Below, in pieces: positions 33,301 through 46,130 of a stretch of DNA of 64,000 nt. The first letter of the stretch is position 1, and each line of letters opens with the position of its first letter. The stretch lies in NCBI GenBank assembly GCA_051530055.1, contig CM121341.1:2914001-2978000 (forward strand), given 5' to 3'. The notes below the pieces were generated by a model, which was not told the DNA's origin, searched no databases, and saw nothing but the letters and a program-made list of their open reading frames with translations. The DNA is from Neoechinorhynchus agilis. Lineage: Eukaryota > Acanthocephala. A program made the translations under genes and the position numbers.

Positions 33301-35340
33301 CCTTCTTGGAGGTATAGGGCTGGGAGGTGTCCTCATATTCGTTCCGCCAATTTCCATTGTTTCGCGGGATATTGAATAGAAATTTTATTGTTGAATGTTT
33401 TGGTCTTGTTAAGTTCGTATTAATTTTCATGAGCGGCTCTGACACTCTCAATCCCTTGTACTGGAAAATATTGTACAAATAAATCTTCAATATTGCTTGT
33501 AAGTTTTTAAATATTCGCTTAAACGCACTTTTGGCATTGATTCTGGCAATCTTAAGCAGTTTCTTGAGTTTATATATGTAGTGCGTGCAACTCAAATTAG
33601 TACTGAAAGTATATCCCAGAATATCAATCTTATTATAATGGGGGAGGCTATCCAGCTTAAAGAAGTCCGGGCAGAATTCTCTGACTTTGCGTTTACCTAG
33701 TACTGATTTAGATTTTAAAATAAATTTAGTTTTGTTGTGATTGAGCTCTAGGCCCATCAGAGCTGACTTGATCAGTTGAAGTAATGGCTTTGCGTTTATT
33801 TTTCAGAAGAAAAATACGTTTAGTCATGTTAATCTGGGATTATACCTCGGGGGAAGCGGAAATCAAGAATCGAGAAAGGAGCTCTACATTTGGTACATTA
33901 AGGACATTGGCTGCTTTAAATGGTAAAGAAAAACCCGTTGTGGGAAGATAGATTCTTCGAAATCTACGAGTTTGAAATATTCGTCTGTTTTAAATCAAAC
34001 CTCCTGTGGACGATTGGCATAAAAGCGTCACCGAAGGGGGAGGTACGACAACCTTCGGAGTGAAACTCAAACATTGTCTTGAGGACGTTATAAATACCGA
34101 GGTTTTTGATCCATCTTCCATCGGCTGCTGAACGCCAAGAACGAAATGCTTTGCGCGAAACCACTCTCCACTTAGAGGAGGAATATCCCCTGAAAGTAGC
34201 CAATTTCAACTTGTCCAGGCAAAGTTGGTCTCGGACCCGACAAGGCCAATATAAGGATCTCCGGAACTTTACAGATGCATTATCGCCACACTCCTTCACT
34301 AGGAGGTAAAGCGGTCGCCCATAGAGGGAAAGCAATTTGGGCTTAGTTTGAGATGGTAACGATCGATTAGCCGTGGTAAGAAAAGCAATACTGTATTGGG
34401 CGAGGAATACGTGGATATCGCCAAGTGAAGATAATCGATTGTGGCTTAAGAAAAACAGTGTCGAAGCGTTAAAAAAGCTTATGTTTAGGGAAGACAATTT
34501 AAATTTTTTATTTAGAAGAATATTTCTATCGAAATTCCACACGATTAAATCGTGCCGTGTCCGGTGGAAGATAGCAGTCTGGGAGGTCACGACCGGCTTT
34601 ATTGAGTAAGTGTTTTTCCAACAACAAAGGTCTAAATAGGACATTGATGAATGAGCCGTAAAAGTTGAATAAGGTGGGATGATAATCGAATAAGAGCGTG
34701 CCGATCGAGTGATTGATTTAATCTATTTATGGGACCGATCATTGTAGTCCTCGAACAAAAGATCCACTCCGGATCAAAATGGACTTTACACGGACGTATA
34801 TATACGTTAGCTAAGAGAAACTTTCTCCCTGTGATAAAAATTGAAAAAATATCCTATAAGAGATCCGTAGAAGAGTATTCGGATACCCGCGACGGGAGCA
34901 AACTGCGTCTAACGATCGATAAAAGGCCATGTGAAAGATTTGAAAAAGGCGCTGTTATCAAGAAACAGAAATCATTGGATAGGTTCTGGAAGTTGGAAGG
35001 AAGATCATCTATATTCGAAAGCGACTTCGTTTCCTTTATCAAAATTATGTTGCCTTTTACTATTTCGCTATATAGCCTGGGAATTCCAGCCCGCCCACCT
35101 GAATTCCATTGTACCAGTCTGAAGTCCGTTTGTTCCGCAATGATCGCTCGCACGAATTCCTCGTTATTATCAATCTCGATATCAGTCGTTGACGAATTTA
35201 AACCAGTTGTGGTCGGTTGCACACTTCGGGGACGTTTGTGTGGAGCCTGACGGATAATAGTCGTATCGAATCGAGCTAAGCTACTATTGATCGACGCCAA
35301 TAGCGAATCGAAGTGGTTAGTAAGGCGCTTTTTGAGATTT
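33300..35340 (-). mobile_element. Family-B LINE with AP-endonuclease domain, internally deleted
   Basis: Minus strand, 5' to 3': an APE-type endonuclease start (RLVQWNSGGRAGIPRLYSE ... GNIILIKET near 35150-35030, like family WN.xGL ... DIILIQET), its later part and linker (34644-33964, with FRSWRSAADGRW), then RT thumb (GLELNHNKTKFIL, DILGYTFSTNL). The central RT palm is missing, so the copy is internally deleted as well as frame-broken. Confidence 0.6.
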
Positions 35341-35499
35341 TGTATGGCAGAGTTGATTCGTAAGTTTTTTGTTTTTTCCTAACATGCCATTGTTTTTTTT
35401 CTTTTCGAATGAACCCATTTATTCTTCTTTATCTTTTTCTTCCCATTGACGTTTGCCATTATTTTTTTTTCTAAAAAATGGCGTGTTTTGTAGATATAA

Positions 35500-35800
35500 A
35501 CATAATTATTCGCCGTCCTCGTCCTCAATTGTCGCTCGAATGCTTGCAGTGTTGTCTCTCAACACGGCGATGCTGATATTTTGAACCAGGTATTGACCTT
35601 GCATCGCCTGCTCCAACCTGAAGGCGTCGCTTCAGATCCCTCAGAAGTTGAAGAGCCTCGCTACCAAGAGATCCGTAGGTCTCAACCCCAAAAAGTGCAA
35701 ACACATTGGCTAAATCGAGGTATTTCGCCGTTTCCGTCCTTCCGCTGCAATGCTAGGTACCGAAAACATTTTGACGCCCTTGACACGGCAACGCAACAAC
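35500..35800 (-). mobile_element. LINE 3' fragment, family-A relative
   Basis: The minus strand retains YLVQNISIAVLRDNTASIRA near 35580-35520, a diverged form of LRQNISLAVQRGNAVSVIAT. More diverged than the other copies, so either an older insertion or a second subfamily. Confidence 0.5.
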
Positions 35801-36199
35801 AACAAGATTTATTCATCGTATATTTAGGCGGAGTGAAATCTTACGTAACGGTCAAGTCACGATATTCATCGCTTCAATCGATGTGCACAGGAACCCTACA
35901 ACTCTTCGGCCCAGGAAAACGGCAGGGAATCTAGATGTTTGTGGAATGCAATCTATGATAGTACCGGTGCGATCTGCGACTCGAATCAATGCAGATTGAA
36001 CGTTGGAGCGGCTGCTCGTCGTTCACTTCCCCCTGAACGATCTCTAAAATCTCATCTACAATATCGACAGCAGCAGCAGTTTAGGAGTGAGATAAGAATG
36101 AGTGGTAAAACTTCACGACTGTTTGGCAGTCGCTTCTGTCATTGGCATGTCCCAATGTTGGTCGTCTACCAACGATCCTCGTCTATGGTATGCTTTTCT
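35801..36199. other. No feature recognised
   Basis: Sequence between a LINE fragment and the LTR-element fossil. It could contain remains of that fossil's terminal repeat, but no matching copy was found. Confidence 0.3.
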
Positions 36200-39160
36200 A
36201 TACGTTTCACAGGCGATGCCATTGAAAGTCCGGATCTCCGCCTTCCGACTCTTGCTCGTTGTTTGAATATAATCGCGAAGATCTCCGAGGTTGTTGAATA
36301 GCGGTTGGTGACTCTAGAGATAATTCGTCCGTTCCAGCATGCGTTTCGTCCTCAGTTTCTTCGTTTTCGTAATCTTGTGGTGCATTGTTGTTAGCTGATA
36401 AGTGGGATATCTCTCCGTCTTCCGACTCTTGCTCGTTGTTTGAATATAAGGCTAGCTCTTTAGTTGGTATAATACTTTTGTGCCCGTCGTCGAATTGGAT
36501 TGTAGAATACCGACAATTGGCGTTTAGAAGATCGACTTTCTCCATTCGGTTCGTCATACTTGCTATTGCAAAACGGTTTTCCATGCCACACTGGACCTGT
36601 TTTTCTGAGCCAAGTTGGAAGGAGATTCGTACATCGTGACTTTCGAGGGAAATTGAATAATCGTTCATGAGGAGTGGAATTCGTAGTAGTACACAGTAAC
36701 GACCTCATTGCATGAAGCGCCATTGGTAAAGCGGTTTCCCATTCTGTTAGGGGCAGAGATTTTGACGCTAGTAGCATTCTGACGTTTCGCCACAATATTC
36801 CGACATATCTCTCACACTGACCGTTACCACGCGAGTTATACGGGCTGGAATAGCTATTCGCGACTCCTAAGTCCGACAGGAAAGATCTGGTATCTTCGAA
36901 GTGAAAACAGCTTCGATTGTCGCTGTGAATGTATTCGGGAAGTCCAAATAAAGTAAATACTTGCTGTAGACAAGTCTTAACTGTCCGGCTTGAAGTGTCT
37001 TTACATGGGAACGCTAGCGGAAACCGTGAGAACTCATCTACCAAAAGAAATATTAATCTGTTGTTTGTCGAACTCGGTATCGATCCCTTGAAGTCAACCA
37101 CTAAACGCTCAAAAGGTTTGGTAGCTTTTACTACGTGCAGATCTGGCGGTTTATAAAATCTAGGTTTGAATTCAGAGCAGATCGAGCAATCCTCACAGGT
37201 ACGTTTCACATCATTTAAGGAATATGGTTGGTTCTTGGTTCTCACAAAGTGGGCCAGCCATTGCACACCTGGATGAGCCAATTCATTGTGTATATAAATT
37301 AGATCCTTCGTATTAGTGGCACGGCAATCTAATCTTGAAAAAAGCATCTGCACTGACATTCAATCGACCTGGTCGGTATTTGATCTCGAATTTGTAGCAG
37401 GATAACTCTACACGCCATCTTTCGATTTTGTCGTTCTTAATCTTATTGTTGTGATTGATATTGAACATAAAAGATACAAATTGTTGATCAGTAATGATCA
37501 AAAACGCCCTTCCAGTTAGCCAGTGTCTCCATTTTCATACACTCTCGACAATTGCCTGAGGTGAAAGGATGCGTGAGAAAAAAGCTATAGGTTTTCCGTT
37601 TTGACTCAGGGTAGCAGCGATGGCTCGGATTCAGACAGCTCAGAGCAGCATTCCCGATTTCCTGCTTGATAGATTCAAAAGCTTCTAATGATTCTTGATT
37701 CAACGGGAATTCCGTGGTACGAATGATCGGGTTGATTTTGGTTGAAAAGTCAGATATCCAATTGGAATGCAAAAAGACTCTCTATCCTTTCAGGATCCGG
37801 TTTTATACTCTAGTAAGAAATTAGGTATCCCGGCATTGCTATCTGATTAGTCCTGAAAATGTATTTTTTATCATTGAATGGCAACCCAAAATCTTCTGCG
37901 ACTTTTTTAAATTGTTTAGATTTGCATCGTGCTCTTCAATTGTAGATCCACAAATTGTGATATTGTCCAAATGTGCATAGGTACCTTTCAGCTTGTTTTT
38001 ATCAATGATCGAATTCATTATTCTCAGAAAAACCGCTACGCCGTTAGTGATACCCAAATGGAATCCGGGTAAATTCATAAAGACCACCATTCGCTTCAAA
38101 AGCTGTAAAGATCCTATACAGCCTGTTGATTGGTATTTGATGGTATGCATGTCGAAGATCGATGACCTATAAAATATTTATATTGTGCTACTTCTCGGGC
38201 TAGATCGTCGATTTTTGGAAGAGAGTATGCATCGAGTTCAGTATATTTGTTGATTGTTGATGCATAATCAATCACCATTCGAGGCTTACTTGCGTTACTT
38301 CGAACAATCAATACCTGCGCCCGCCAAGGAGACTGACTATGGGTAATTATTCCTTCCTATAACATACGTTTAACTTCTTCTTTAATGAAGACTTTATTGA
38401 GTTGACTATAATTCCTTGATTTCACCGCTATTGGTCGACAACCCTGATTGCGATTTGCAAAAAGACGAGGAGTTATCTCTCCATCCATTGCCATGCATTC
38501 AAGCGATCCATCTCCATCAAAAAGGAATTTTACTTCCTTGAACTTATTCATAAATGATCTTCCCAAAATTATATCGGTGCATAGATTTTTAAGCGCATAC
38601 AGTTCGACATTTTCATAGATAATCCCTTTGTATTTAATGTTGGAACGGGTTATTCCGGTCGTGCTCCGTTCTATATCGCCAGAAGCTAATCTTACCGGCA
38701 TTTGTCTGTATATCATTTTGAGGTTTAGTTGCTTTACAAGCTGATCATCGATAAAGCTCTGAGAACTTCCAGTATCGAACAGAACAGAAAAATTGTCTTT
38801 GTTATTTATTGTGATTGTTTGCGAAGTTCGACGATAATCATTTTCAATTGCTAGTAACGAGATAAGCGGCTATCTTTGACATGGACCTGCATACTCCTGA
38901 GTAATGGCCAATCTTCTGGCATTTGTTACATTTGGAATTTTTTGCAGGGCATATTGATCTGGCCGGCAATCGGCTTCAGCTTGTTCTATAATATATGCCT
39001 GCTGAATCGTTTCCTCTAAGGATATATTCGCTATTTCGGACAGCTTTTGTCTCATTTTGTCGGAGCATAGCCCAGCAATTAATGACTCCCTTATTGCTTA
39101 TGTCCTTAAAGATGTTCATCAGAACATTTCGGTATTGTTCGGATGATGTACTACACAACT
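36200..39160 (-). mobile_element. Ty3/gypsy-type LTR retrotransposon fossil
   Basis: Minus strand, 5' to 3': end of gag, aspartic protease, reverse transcriptase, RNase H, and integrase with zinc-binding and catalytic core parts (about 36460-37360). The order RT-RNase H-integrase places it in the Ty3/gypsy group. It is truncated at the gag end, where it meets a Penelope fragment. No terminal repeats were found. The copy is broken, with roughly half a dozen or more interruptions, and looks moderately old. Confidence 0.85.
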
Positions 39161-39775
39161 ATGAACCGAATTGGATCTACAACAAACTAAAAGTGTGTAC
39201 CCAAGGAGGTACATTGAGAAATGTATGAGGGAGGCTCGATATGTTCCTCTGGTGAGAACATTCAATCAGGAGGAAAAGAAGCAATTTATCGGGACACCAT
39301 TCATCAATGATAGTTGGAATGCAAAAATAGACACCCTGATCAAACGAATCGATGGGGACAAAGTGTTCACTATGTATAGTAGGAAGGGCAGAACTCTCCA
39401 AGGAATTCTCGGACCGAAGAATGAGGATGTTCCTGCTGGATGTGTCTATAGATTCCATATTCGAATTGCAGTCTGTCATATGTGGGACAAACGAACAATC
39501 TATAAACTGAAGGACTGATGAGCGCAGAAGAGCAGCTATCAAAAAGTTGGATGTGAGCTCGGCGATAGCTTCCCAGATCAATGGTAGTGGGCATGAAATC
39601 AGTTTTGATGGCGTCGAGGTTCTGGCGAGGAGTGTCGTAAGACGCGACAGAGTGACTATGGAAGCCATCATTATCACGCAAACGGATACTTTTGTTGGTA
39701 ACAAAGCTGACTACAAACTCAGTCTGCGAGTCGCACCGGATAAACTATTTGACCATGCTTCTTTTAAATTGTAGA
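39160..39775 (+). mobile_element. Penelope-like element remnant (RT end and GIY-YIG region)
   Basis: Encodes FINDSWNAKIDTLIKR followed by an AGCVYRF.I.. stretch and a C-terminal part ending in KLSLRVAPDKLFDHASFKL. This matches the segment between RT and GIY-YIG in Penelope elements (P.V..FN.R...L, then C.VYEI.C). Broken. It abuts the gag end of the Ty3/gypsy fossil. Confidence 0.6.
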
Positions 39776-39849
39776 TTGACTCAAGAAAGCCAACCAAAAG
39801 GCCGAAAATTTTCAAGATAAATCTATTTTTTGAACCAAACATCGCTGAT

Positions 39850-40560
39850 TGAAACTGAAGTTAATCAACAATCGCCTCGGCGTCAGAAGGTGCGCAGCAG
39901 CCTATCTCAGTCGGACGAAGCTTCGTGCCCACAATTTTCGCAATGCTTCTGTTTAAAAATTTCGCTGCTAAGCGACGCAGAGTTGTTCCAATTGCAATGA
40001 GATGAATCCCACCTTCCTTTTTCGCGAGGGCACACAAAGATGCGCCGAAAAATAGCTCGATTGCTTTCAGAATCAATTCTCCCCTTGCAAATTGGTACGT
40101 GCCAATGCATCTTAAAGGGACTGAGCAGCGCCACCTACTGAATAAGAAGTCATATCCTTGAGAAGTTGGGAGTGGAGTCCGTCAAGCTCGTGAGCTGATC
40201 CGTTATCAAATCAGGAGATTACCATCTTCAATTCTGATTTCGATGATAAAATATAACGGATCTTAACAATAGAGGAGGATTCCACGAATTACAGCTGATC
40301 GCCGTCACTGGGAGGCTTGGAACGAAGAATTCGTAAAGTTTCTTCGTTATCTTTGGTTAGACTGTCCATTGATGATAAAAGGCGATCTGCTCTTCGGACA
40401 TCTCCCCGTCTACTAACTTCGAAGAAACGCGCTCAGCAAGCCGCGGATTTTACTTTCATTGATGGTCAGTCTTCTGGACAACTCCGTACGTAGTTCGCAT
40501 GCTGCCGAAAGGCATTAAGATTTTACTCAAAAGAAATTATTCGCTAACCGTAAATGCCTT
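39850..40560 (-). mobile_element. Family-A LINE fragment
   Basis: The minus strand keeps LFFGASLCALAKKEGGIHLIA and LRPTEIGCCAPSDAEAIVD (RT fingers), preceded at 40140-40480 by degraded linker sequence. It is truncated at both ends. Confidence 0.75.
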
Positions 40561-41268
40561 CAAACGCTAATTTATTGAATTTAATCGTTAAAACGATCCC
40601 AAGCTGAAACATCGAGCATTGCTCGGTACATCTTTTCTGGGTGTGAATAATGAATAAAACCTGTCGTGTGTTTGTCCGTGCATTCAATTAATTCTCAGTA
40701 ACTCAAAATTTACTGATGATTGGAAACAAGACGAAAGGAAAGAAATCTGATAATTTCCTTGTGATATCCGAGGACCGGAATTTTCGAGATTGTTATCCCT
40801 TTTGTGCAATTTTTCGGAATTTTTGACGCTTCTCGCGGCGAAAATCCGACATTTTCCACGAATTAATAGTTTTTGTGTCATAATTGTTTAGTAGTTTTGG
40901 CTTTTTGCATTACCTTCTTAAATTTATATTAAATTCATAGCTTGATTGTCGAAAACTGCGATTGTACCCAAAATTGTGTATCTCTTTAATTGAATCGCTT
41001 GATAATTCATTTTTTAGGCAAAATGGACTTTAGTGGCTTGGTGCAATGCTAGTTTGTGGTTTAAACGGTTTTTGAGAAAGTTGATCTCGACCCGTCATGA
41101 GTTTTTTGATAAACAAAAATATACAATAAATGTTTGTTGTTTGCCTTCAAAACTCCAAACAATAAGAAAAACATATTTGTACGGAAAATGTTTGTAGTGT
41201 GAAACGAATGTGATTTAAGAATATCCTGCACCCATCCTAAACTCCGACAGATTGATCGATAACGCCTA
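40561..41268. other. Upstream region of the four-helix membrane protein
   Basis: AT-rich, no gene or repeat recognised. CTCCGACAG at 41243-41251 is acceptor-like, 17 bases before the next ATG. Confidence 0.4.
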
Positions 41269-42188
41269 ATGAATCCTACAAAGTTCAAAGCATTGAGTAT
41301 CGCAACTGCGATTTTGTTCTTTGCAAGTTCAATCTTAAGTTGGGTCTCACTGTGCAGCAATCATCCATGGTCGCGAGTTCCGGATGCGAAAATCACCATC
41401 AGAATCTCCGGACATTCATCCATGTCTCCGATTTATTTCCTTCTCATTGAAGGTGAGTTTCCTTCTTGTTTCTTTTATAAAATCGCTTTCGTTAGGAGGA
41501 CTAATGCGCACATTGCTGCTTATGAGCGCAGGAATCGAAACTGCGGCTTTTCTCATGGCCGTGTCTCATTTTCTATGCCAAGGACGAGTTCGGATATTGT
41601 GGCTGCAACTTTCCTCTGTTTTTGGACAAATCTCTTGTAAGTGTCGCCTACTATTGTAAATATTCTTGATATTCGTCTTTAGTGACCTATCAACTAATGG
41701 GACTGGGATCGTTTACTTTATACGTCAACGAGAATGGCCATGGATTTTGCTATCCATTTTATTTGGCGATGGGAAGCTGCCTTTTCTCGATCTTAGCCTT
41801 TGTAGTCTCCCAAACAGCGACGTATATTATCGGCACGAATATTCTCAGATTGTTTGATGATGGATTTACTGAGATACGGCCAAAGTATCTGCAGCGCAGC
41901 GGGTAAGAAATGATCAATTTCTATTAAGTATAATTCAATTATTTAAATTTAAGTATTTTAAAAGCGAATCTTGCAGTTAATCCATTCGCCAAGGTGAAGA
42001 AATCATCAGAAGAGTTTTCTGAGAAGAATGTTCCTCCGCTAAAATATTTCGAAGATGAAGAAGCCATCCAACTTAATCAATTAGACAACCATTCTGGCAC
42101 AATTAAAACGGATTTCCTTCATTCGGAGAGGTCTATGGATACGCCACGATCAGACATAGGCGATCCACTTCTATATGATCGAATGTAG
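41269..42188 (+). CDS. Four-transmembrane (claudin/Clc-like) protein
   Basis: Exons 41269-41452, 41496-41636 and 41683-about 41900 join in phase over 43-46 bp GT-AG introns. The product begins MNPTKFKALSIATAILFFAS and has four hydrophobic helices (about residues 9-28, 65-85, 95-120 and 135-160), with the largest loop between helices 1 and 2 (VSLCSNHPWSR). This is the layout of claudin/PMP22 and Clc-like proteins, but the W-GLW-C-C claudin signature is not clear. A fourth exon, 41977-42188, encodes an acidic tail (NPFAKVKKSSEEF ... GDPLLYDRM). With the GT donor at 41903 the tail is out of frame and translation ends after QRSG; a GC donor a few bases earlier would keep the frame. Confidence 0.65.
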
Positions 42189-42271
42189 CTTTGGGGAAAG
42201 TGTTCAGCCTTTCATTGGCTCCAAATTAACCAAAATTAATTATTATTTACTCAATAAATCAGTTAACCTTT

Positions 42272-42890
42272 ATGACAGGTCAGCTCAGTCGTGATTTTAA
42301 GAAAACTGGGAAATTCGATATTGTGAAGAATTCGATTTCAACGATCATCAACTTCTATTTTAATATTCGATTTTCCATTTCCATGCTCCAAATAAAGGTG
42401 GAAAAAGCATACTACGCATGCAACCCTGATTTCCCTCGCCTTCAATTCTCTTTTGCTAATCACATTCTCAACTCGCGTAAGGCCTTTCTTGTACATAAAC
42501 TCGCCTCCTATTCCATTCACCTCTGGTTTGAAAACACGAAAATCTTTCTCCAACCTCTCAAACTCGGACTTCCTTGCTGCACTAAACTCTATCAATGCAC
42601 AACTTTGTGACTCCCTTAATTTTCTATTCCCAATTGGGCTCTTCGTTTTATCATCCCAGATATAATTGATCCACTAACCCACATAACCAACCAAAGTTTC
42701 AAGACCGGAATCTTCCCAAATTGCCTTAAAACTTCTCGGGTTTCACTGCTCCCGAAAGCTGGTAAACTTATATTCATCGCAAGTTTTCGACCCATTTCTA
42801 TCTTAACTTTCTTCTCTAAGGTCTTTGAGAAATGCTTTAAAGCACACCTTCTGCCAATCTTCAATCGAAAAATTTCATCCATTTAATTAG
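42272..42890 (+). mobile_element. Family-B-like LINE fragment, RT fingers
   Basis: The plus strand near 42640-42880 reads DPLTHITNQSFKTGIFPNCL and SFRPISILTFFSKVFEK, the RT motif 1-2 region of Jockey/RTE-type LINEs. Frames are broken around 42600-42760. Upstream 150 bp (LAALNSINAQL) fits the segment just before the RT. Confidence 0.75.
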
Positions 42891-43261
42891 GTTTACGGCA
42901 AGCAAACGCAAGTAAAAAACAATCAGTATTTGAAGGATGCACACTGTAAACATGGCCTAAAGCTTGTGTAGCTCGAACATATCCGGATACTCACGTACAT
43001 CGCTTCCTTGTTTTCGCTTTTGAAACTTTTTAGCGCCAGCGTTCCATATTTAGTACTTCGCCACATCGCAATATAGTCCGTGCAAATGAGTGAAGCTGAT
43101 ATAAAGTAAATAATATATAAACACGTTTTATTTTAAAGGGACCTCAAAAGTACCAATCCCTATAGCCAACTTTATATTATGCTCTTATATCGTTTCCAAA
43201 GGTTAGTTCGAGCACGGATCTACATAAATAGACGCTTTTAATCATGTAGATAAAAAACAAC
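42891..43261. other. No feature recognised
   Basis: AT-rich spacer before the ~62-bp array. Confidence 0.35.
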
Positions 43262-44480
43262 AAATGCGATGTGATTCCTAACCACCAAATATAAAAAAGT
43301 GAGAAGGCAAGTCCTAAACGAAAACGACTCAAAACCACAATTTAAACCACCAAATACAAAAATGTGAGAAGGCAAGTCCTAAACGAAAACGACTCAAAAC
43401 GACAATTTAAGCCACCAAATATAAAAATGTGAGAAGGCAAATCCTAAAAACAACGACTAAAAACGACAATTTTAAGCCATCAAATATAAAAAAAGTAAAA
43501 GGCAAATCCTAAAAACAACGACTCAAAAAGACAATTTTAAGCCATCAAATATAAAAAAAGTAAAAGGCAAATCCTAAAAACAACGACTCAAAACGACAAC
43601 TTTAAGCCATCAAATAAAAAAGTGAAAGGCAAATCCTAAAAACAACGACTCAAAACGACAACTTTAAGCCATCAAATATAGAAATGTGAGAAGGCAAATC
43701 CTAAAAACAACGACTAAAAACGACAACTTTAAGCCATCAAATAAAAAAGTGAAAGGCAAATCCTAAAAACAACGACTCAAAAAGACAATTTTAAGCCATC
43801 AAATATAAAAATGTGAGAAGGCAAATCCTAAAAACAACGACTCAAAACGACAATTTTAAGCCATCAAATATAAAAAAGTAAAAGGCAAATCCTAAAAACA
43901 ACGACTCAAAACGACAACTTTAAGCCATCAAATACGAGAAGGCAGGTTCTAAAAAACAACGAGTAAAAAAGTGTAACTTTAAAGAAATTAAGTCCTAAAA
44001 ACAACGACTCAAAACGACAACTTTAAGCCATCAAATATAGAAATGTGAGAAGGCAAATCCTAAAAACAACGACTCAAAACGACAACTTTAAGCCATCAAA
44101 TATAGAAATGTGAGAAGGCAAATCCTAAAAACAACGACTCAAAACGACAACTTTAAGCCATCAAATAAAAAAGTGAAAGGCAAATCCTAAAAACAACGAC
44201 TCAAAACGACAACTTTAAGCCATCAAATATAGAAATGTGAAGGCAAATCCTAAAAACAACGACTCAAAACGACAACTTTAAGCCATCAAATATAGAAATG
44301 TGAGAAGGCAAATCCTAAAAACAACGACTCAAAACGACAACTTTAAGCCATCAAATATAGAAATGTGAGAAGGCAAATCCTAAAAACAATGACTCAAAAC
44401 GACAACTTTAAGCCATCAAATACGAGAAAGCAGGTTCTAAGAAACAATGAGTCAAAAATGTAACATTCAACCACATATAA
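43262..44480 (+). repeat. ~62-bp tandem array (~19-20 units)
   Basis: Unit: AAGCCATCAAATATAAAAA, GTGAGAAGGCAAATCCTAAA, AACAACGACTCAAAACGAC, AACTTT. Unit length varies from about 52 to 68 bp through small deletions. The first two units and the last ones are the most diverged, as expected for array edges. The array ends about 70 bp before the furin-like ATG. Confidence 0.95.
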
Positions 44481-44548
44481 AAACGCGCATAGGCAAGTCC
44501 CAAAACATTGCTACATTAGTTTACGACTACTCAAATAACGGTTGAGTT

Positions 44549-46130
44549 ATGTTAACAATCTTTCTGTTCTTAGTTTCCGTACGCATTTCCTATAATCTAC
44601 CGAAAAACGGAAATTTATCCGCTCATTCGAGCAATTCTTCATTATCAGCATCAACAACATTATCGCCGATTACCGACGAGAAATGGCCTAATAGTTGGTA
44701 TCTTCACCGATCAGCATATAATATCGAAAGGGTTTGGAGCGAGGGTTATACTGGAAAAGGTGTCGTTGTGGGCATAATCGATTTTGGTATCGAACAAGAT
44801 CATCCTGATTTAAAGGATCGCTTCTTGGCGACACTTCCCAACTCGAGCGTTTACGCAGATCATGGCAATGGCTGCGCCGGAATCATAGCTGGGAAACCGG
44901 AGAACAATATTTGCGGCGTTGGCATCGCCTATGATTCCAAAATCATCAGTTTAAACATAGATGAATCATTTGATATTCTTTTCGATATAAATGAACCTCT
45001 CGAAGGAACCTTCGGCTTAAAAGAGCAGCAATGCATAATCTTTCTTGGGCTAATGTTCTTTAACTTAATATCGCTAAATAATGCAACGCTGCACCATAGA
45101 ATCAATGATTGATATTTATAGCGTGGCGGTTGGTGCGAAGGATGATGGTAGTTCTGTTTCGGAAGTTTCTGAAGGGGATAATCTACTATTTGCTAATAAT
45201 GCCGAGTTAGGGCGTAATGGATTAGGATCTTCCTTTGTTGTTGCCTCTGGTAATGGTGGCGATTTGTTTGATAATTGTGCAGTCGATGGACTAGTGAATT
45301 CCCATTACGCGATTGCCGTGGCTGGTGTTCTAAGAAACCATTCATCGCCGTCTTACGCTGAAAAATGTGCCGCGATCATGACAAGTGGATATACCGGCGA
45401 GGACAGTTCGGATGGTATAATAACTGCTGGTCTAAATGGTACATGTCAACGTTTTGATGGAACATCAGCCTCCACTCCGATGGTAGCGGCCATTATTGCA
45501 CTTGGACTTGAAGCAAATCCTGATCTGGACTACAGACAAATCCAGTATTTGGTAGTTATGTCGTCCGTTAAGCATGCAAATATGAACGACGGATGGTGGA
45601 AAAATGGAGCTGGACATTGGGTAAGTAATTACTTTGGGTTCGGAATTCTTGATCCCAAATCTTTTGTGGATAACGCCATTGCGATGAAAGGCAGTAAATT
45701 GCCAGAATCTAATATCTGTGAAGTTTACATAACCGCCTACACTTGGCTGCGAGAAGATTCTATGGAAAGTTTCCGAGTTTATACCGATGCCTGCAATTCA
45801 TCATCGTCTGCAATAACCAGTTTGGAACATGTAATTCTAAATGTTACAATCAAACCTTCTTATATGTTTCCTGGACAAAGAGGAAAACTGAGAATTGTGC
45901 TTGTGTCTCCTAGCAATAACAGTGTGGAAATGTTGGATTTTCGGCCTTTTGACAATGATGGAGTTAAAGGATTTAAGAATCAGCCGTTTACATCGGTGCT
46001 CAATTGGTTCGAAGATCCGAGAGGTTATTGGGAAGTAAAACTATTTAATTCCGATAAAAATGGTTCATTCAATGTTGCTAAGATAGACATGGTGCTGATC
46101 GGTGTAAATGGAAATCCTTTAAAAACATGA
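44549..46130 (+). CDS. Furin/kexin-like subtilisin protease with P domain, no propeptide
   Basis: Proprotein convertases cut secreted precursors after basic residues. Visible parts: signal peptide (MLTIFLFLVSVRIS); WYLHRSAYNIERVW; catalytic Asp in GIIDFGIEQDHPDL; catalytic His in DHGNGCAG; oxyanion Asn in VASGNGG; catalytic Ser in DGTSASTPM; then a P domain (LEHVILNVTI, RGKLRIVLVSPS, EDPRGYWEVKLF). Two exons meet near 45020-45098; the acceptor CACCATAG is clear. A GT donor at 44951 joins in phase but removes about 20 residues. A GC donor near 45020 keeps the usual spacing to IDIYSVAVG (furin HIYSAS.G). The inhibitory propeptide and a furin RxxR cleavage site are absent: only ~35 low-complexity residues lie between signal and catalytic domain. 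The Asp-His interval is shortened. No transmembrane tail, so probably secreted. Confidence 0.85.

Noticed and set aside
33094-33357. Separate small zinc-finger gene
   Set aside because: The CPVCG finger is the N-terminal part of the family-A LINE; the same segment starts the copy at 62.1 kb.
43262-44480. Array of short repeats with variable spacing, CRISPR-like at a glance
   Set aside because: There are no unique spacers: the whole ~62-bp unit repeats. The setting is an animal genome.
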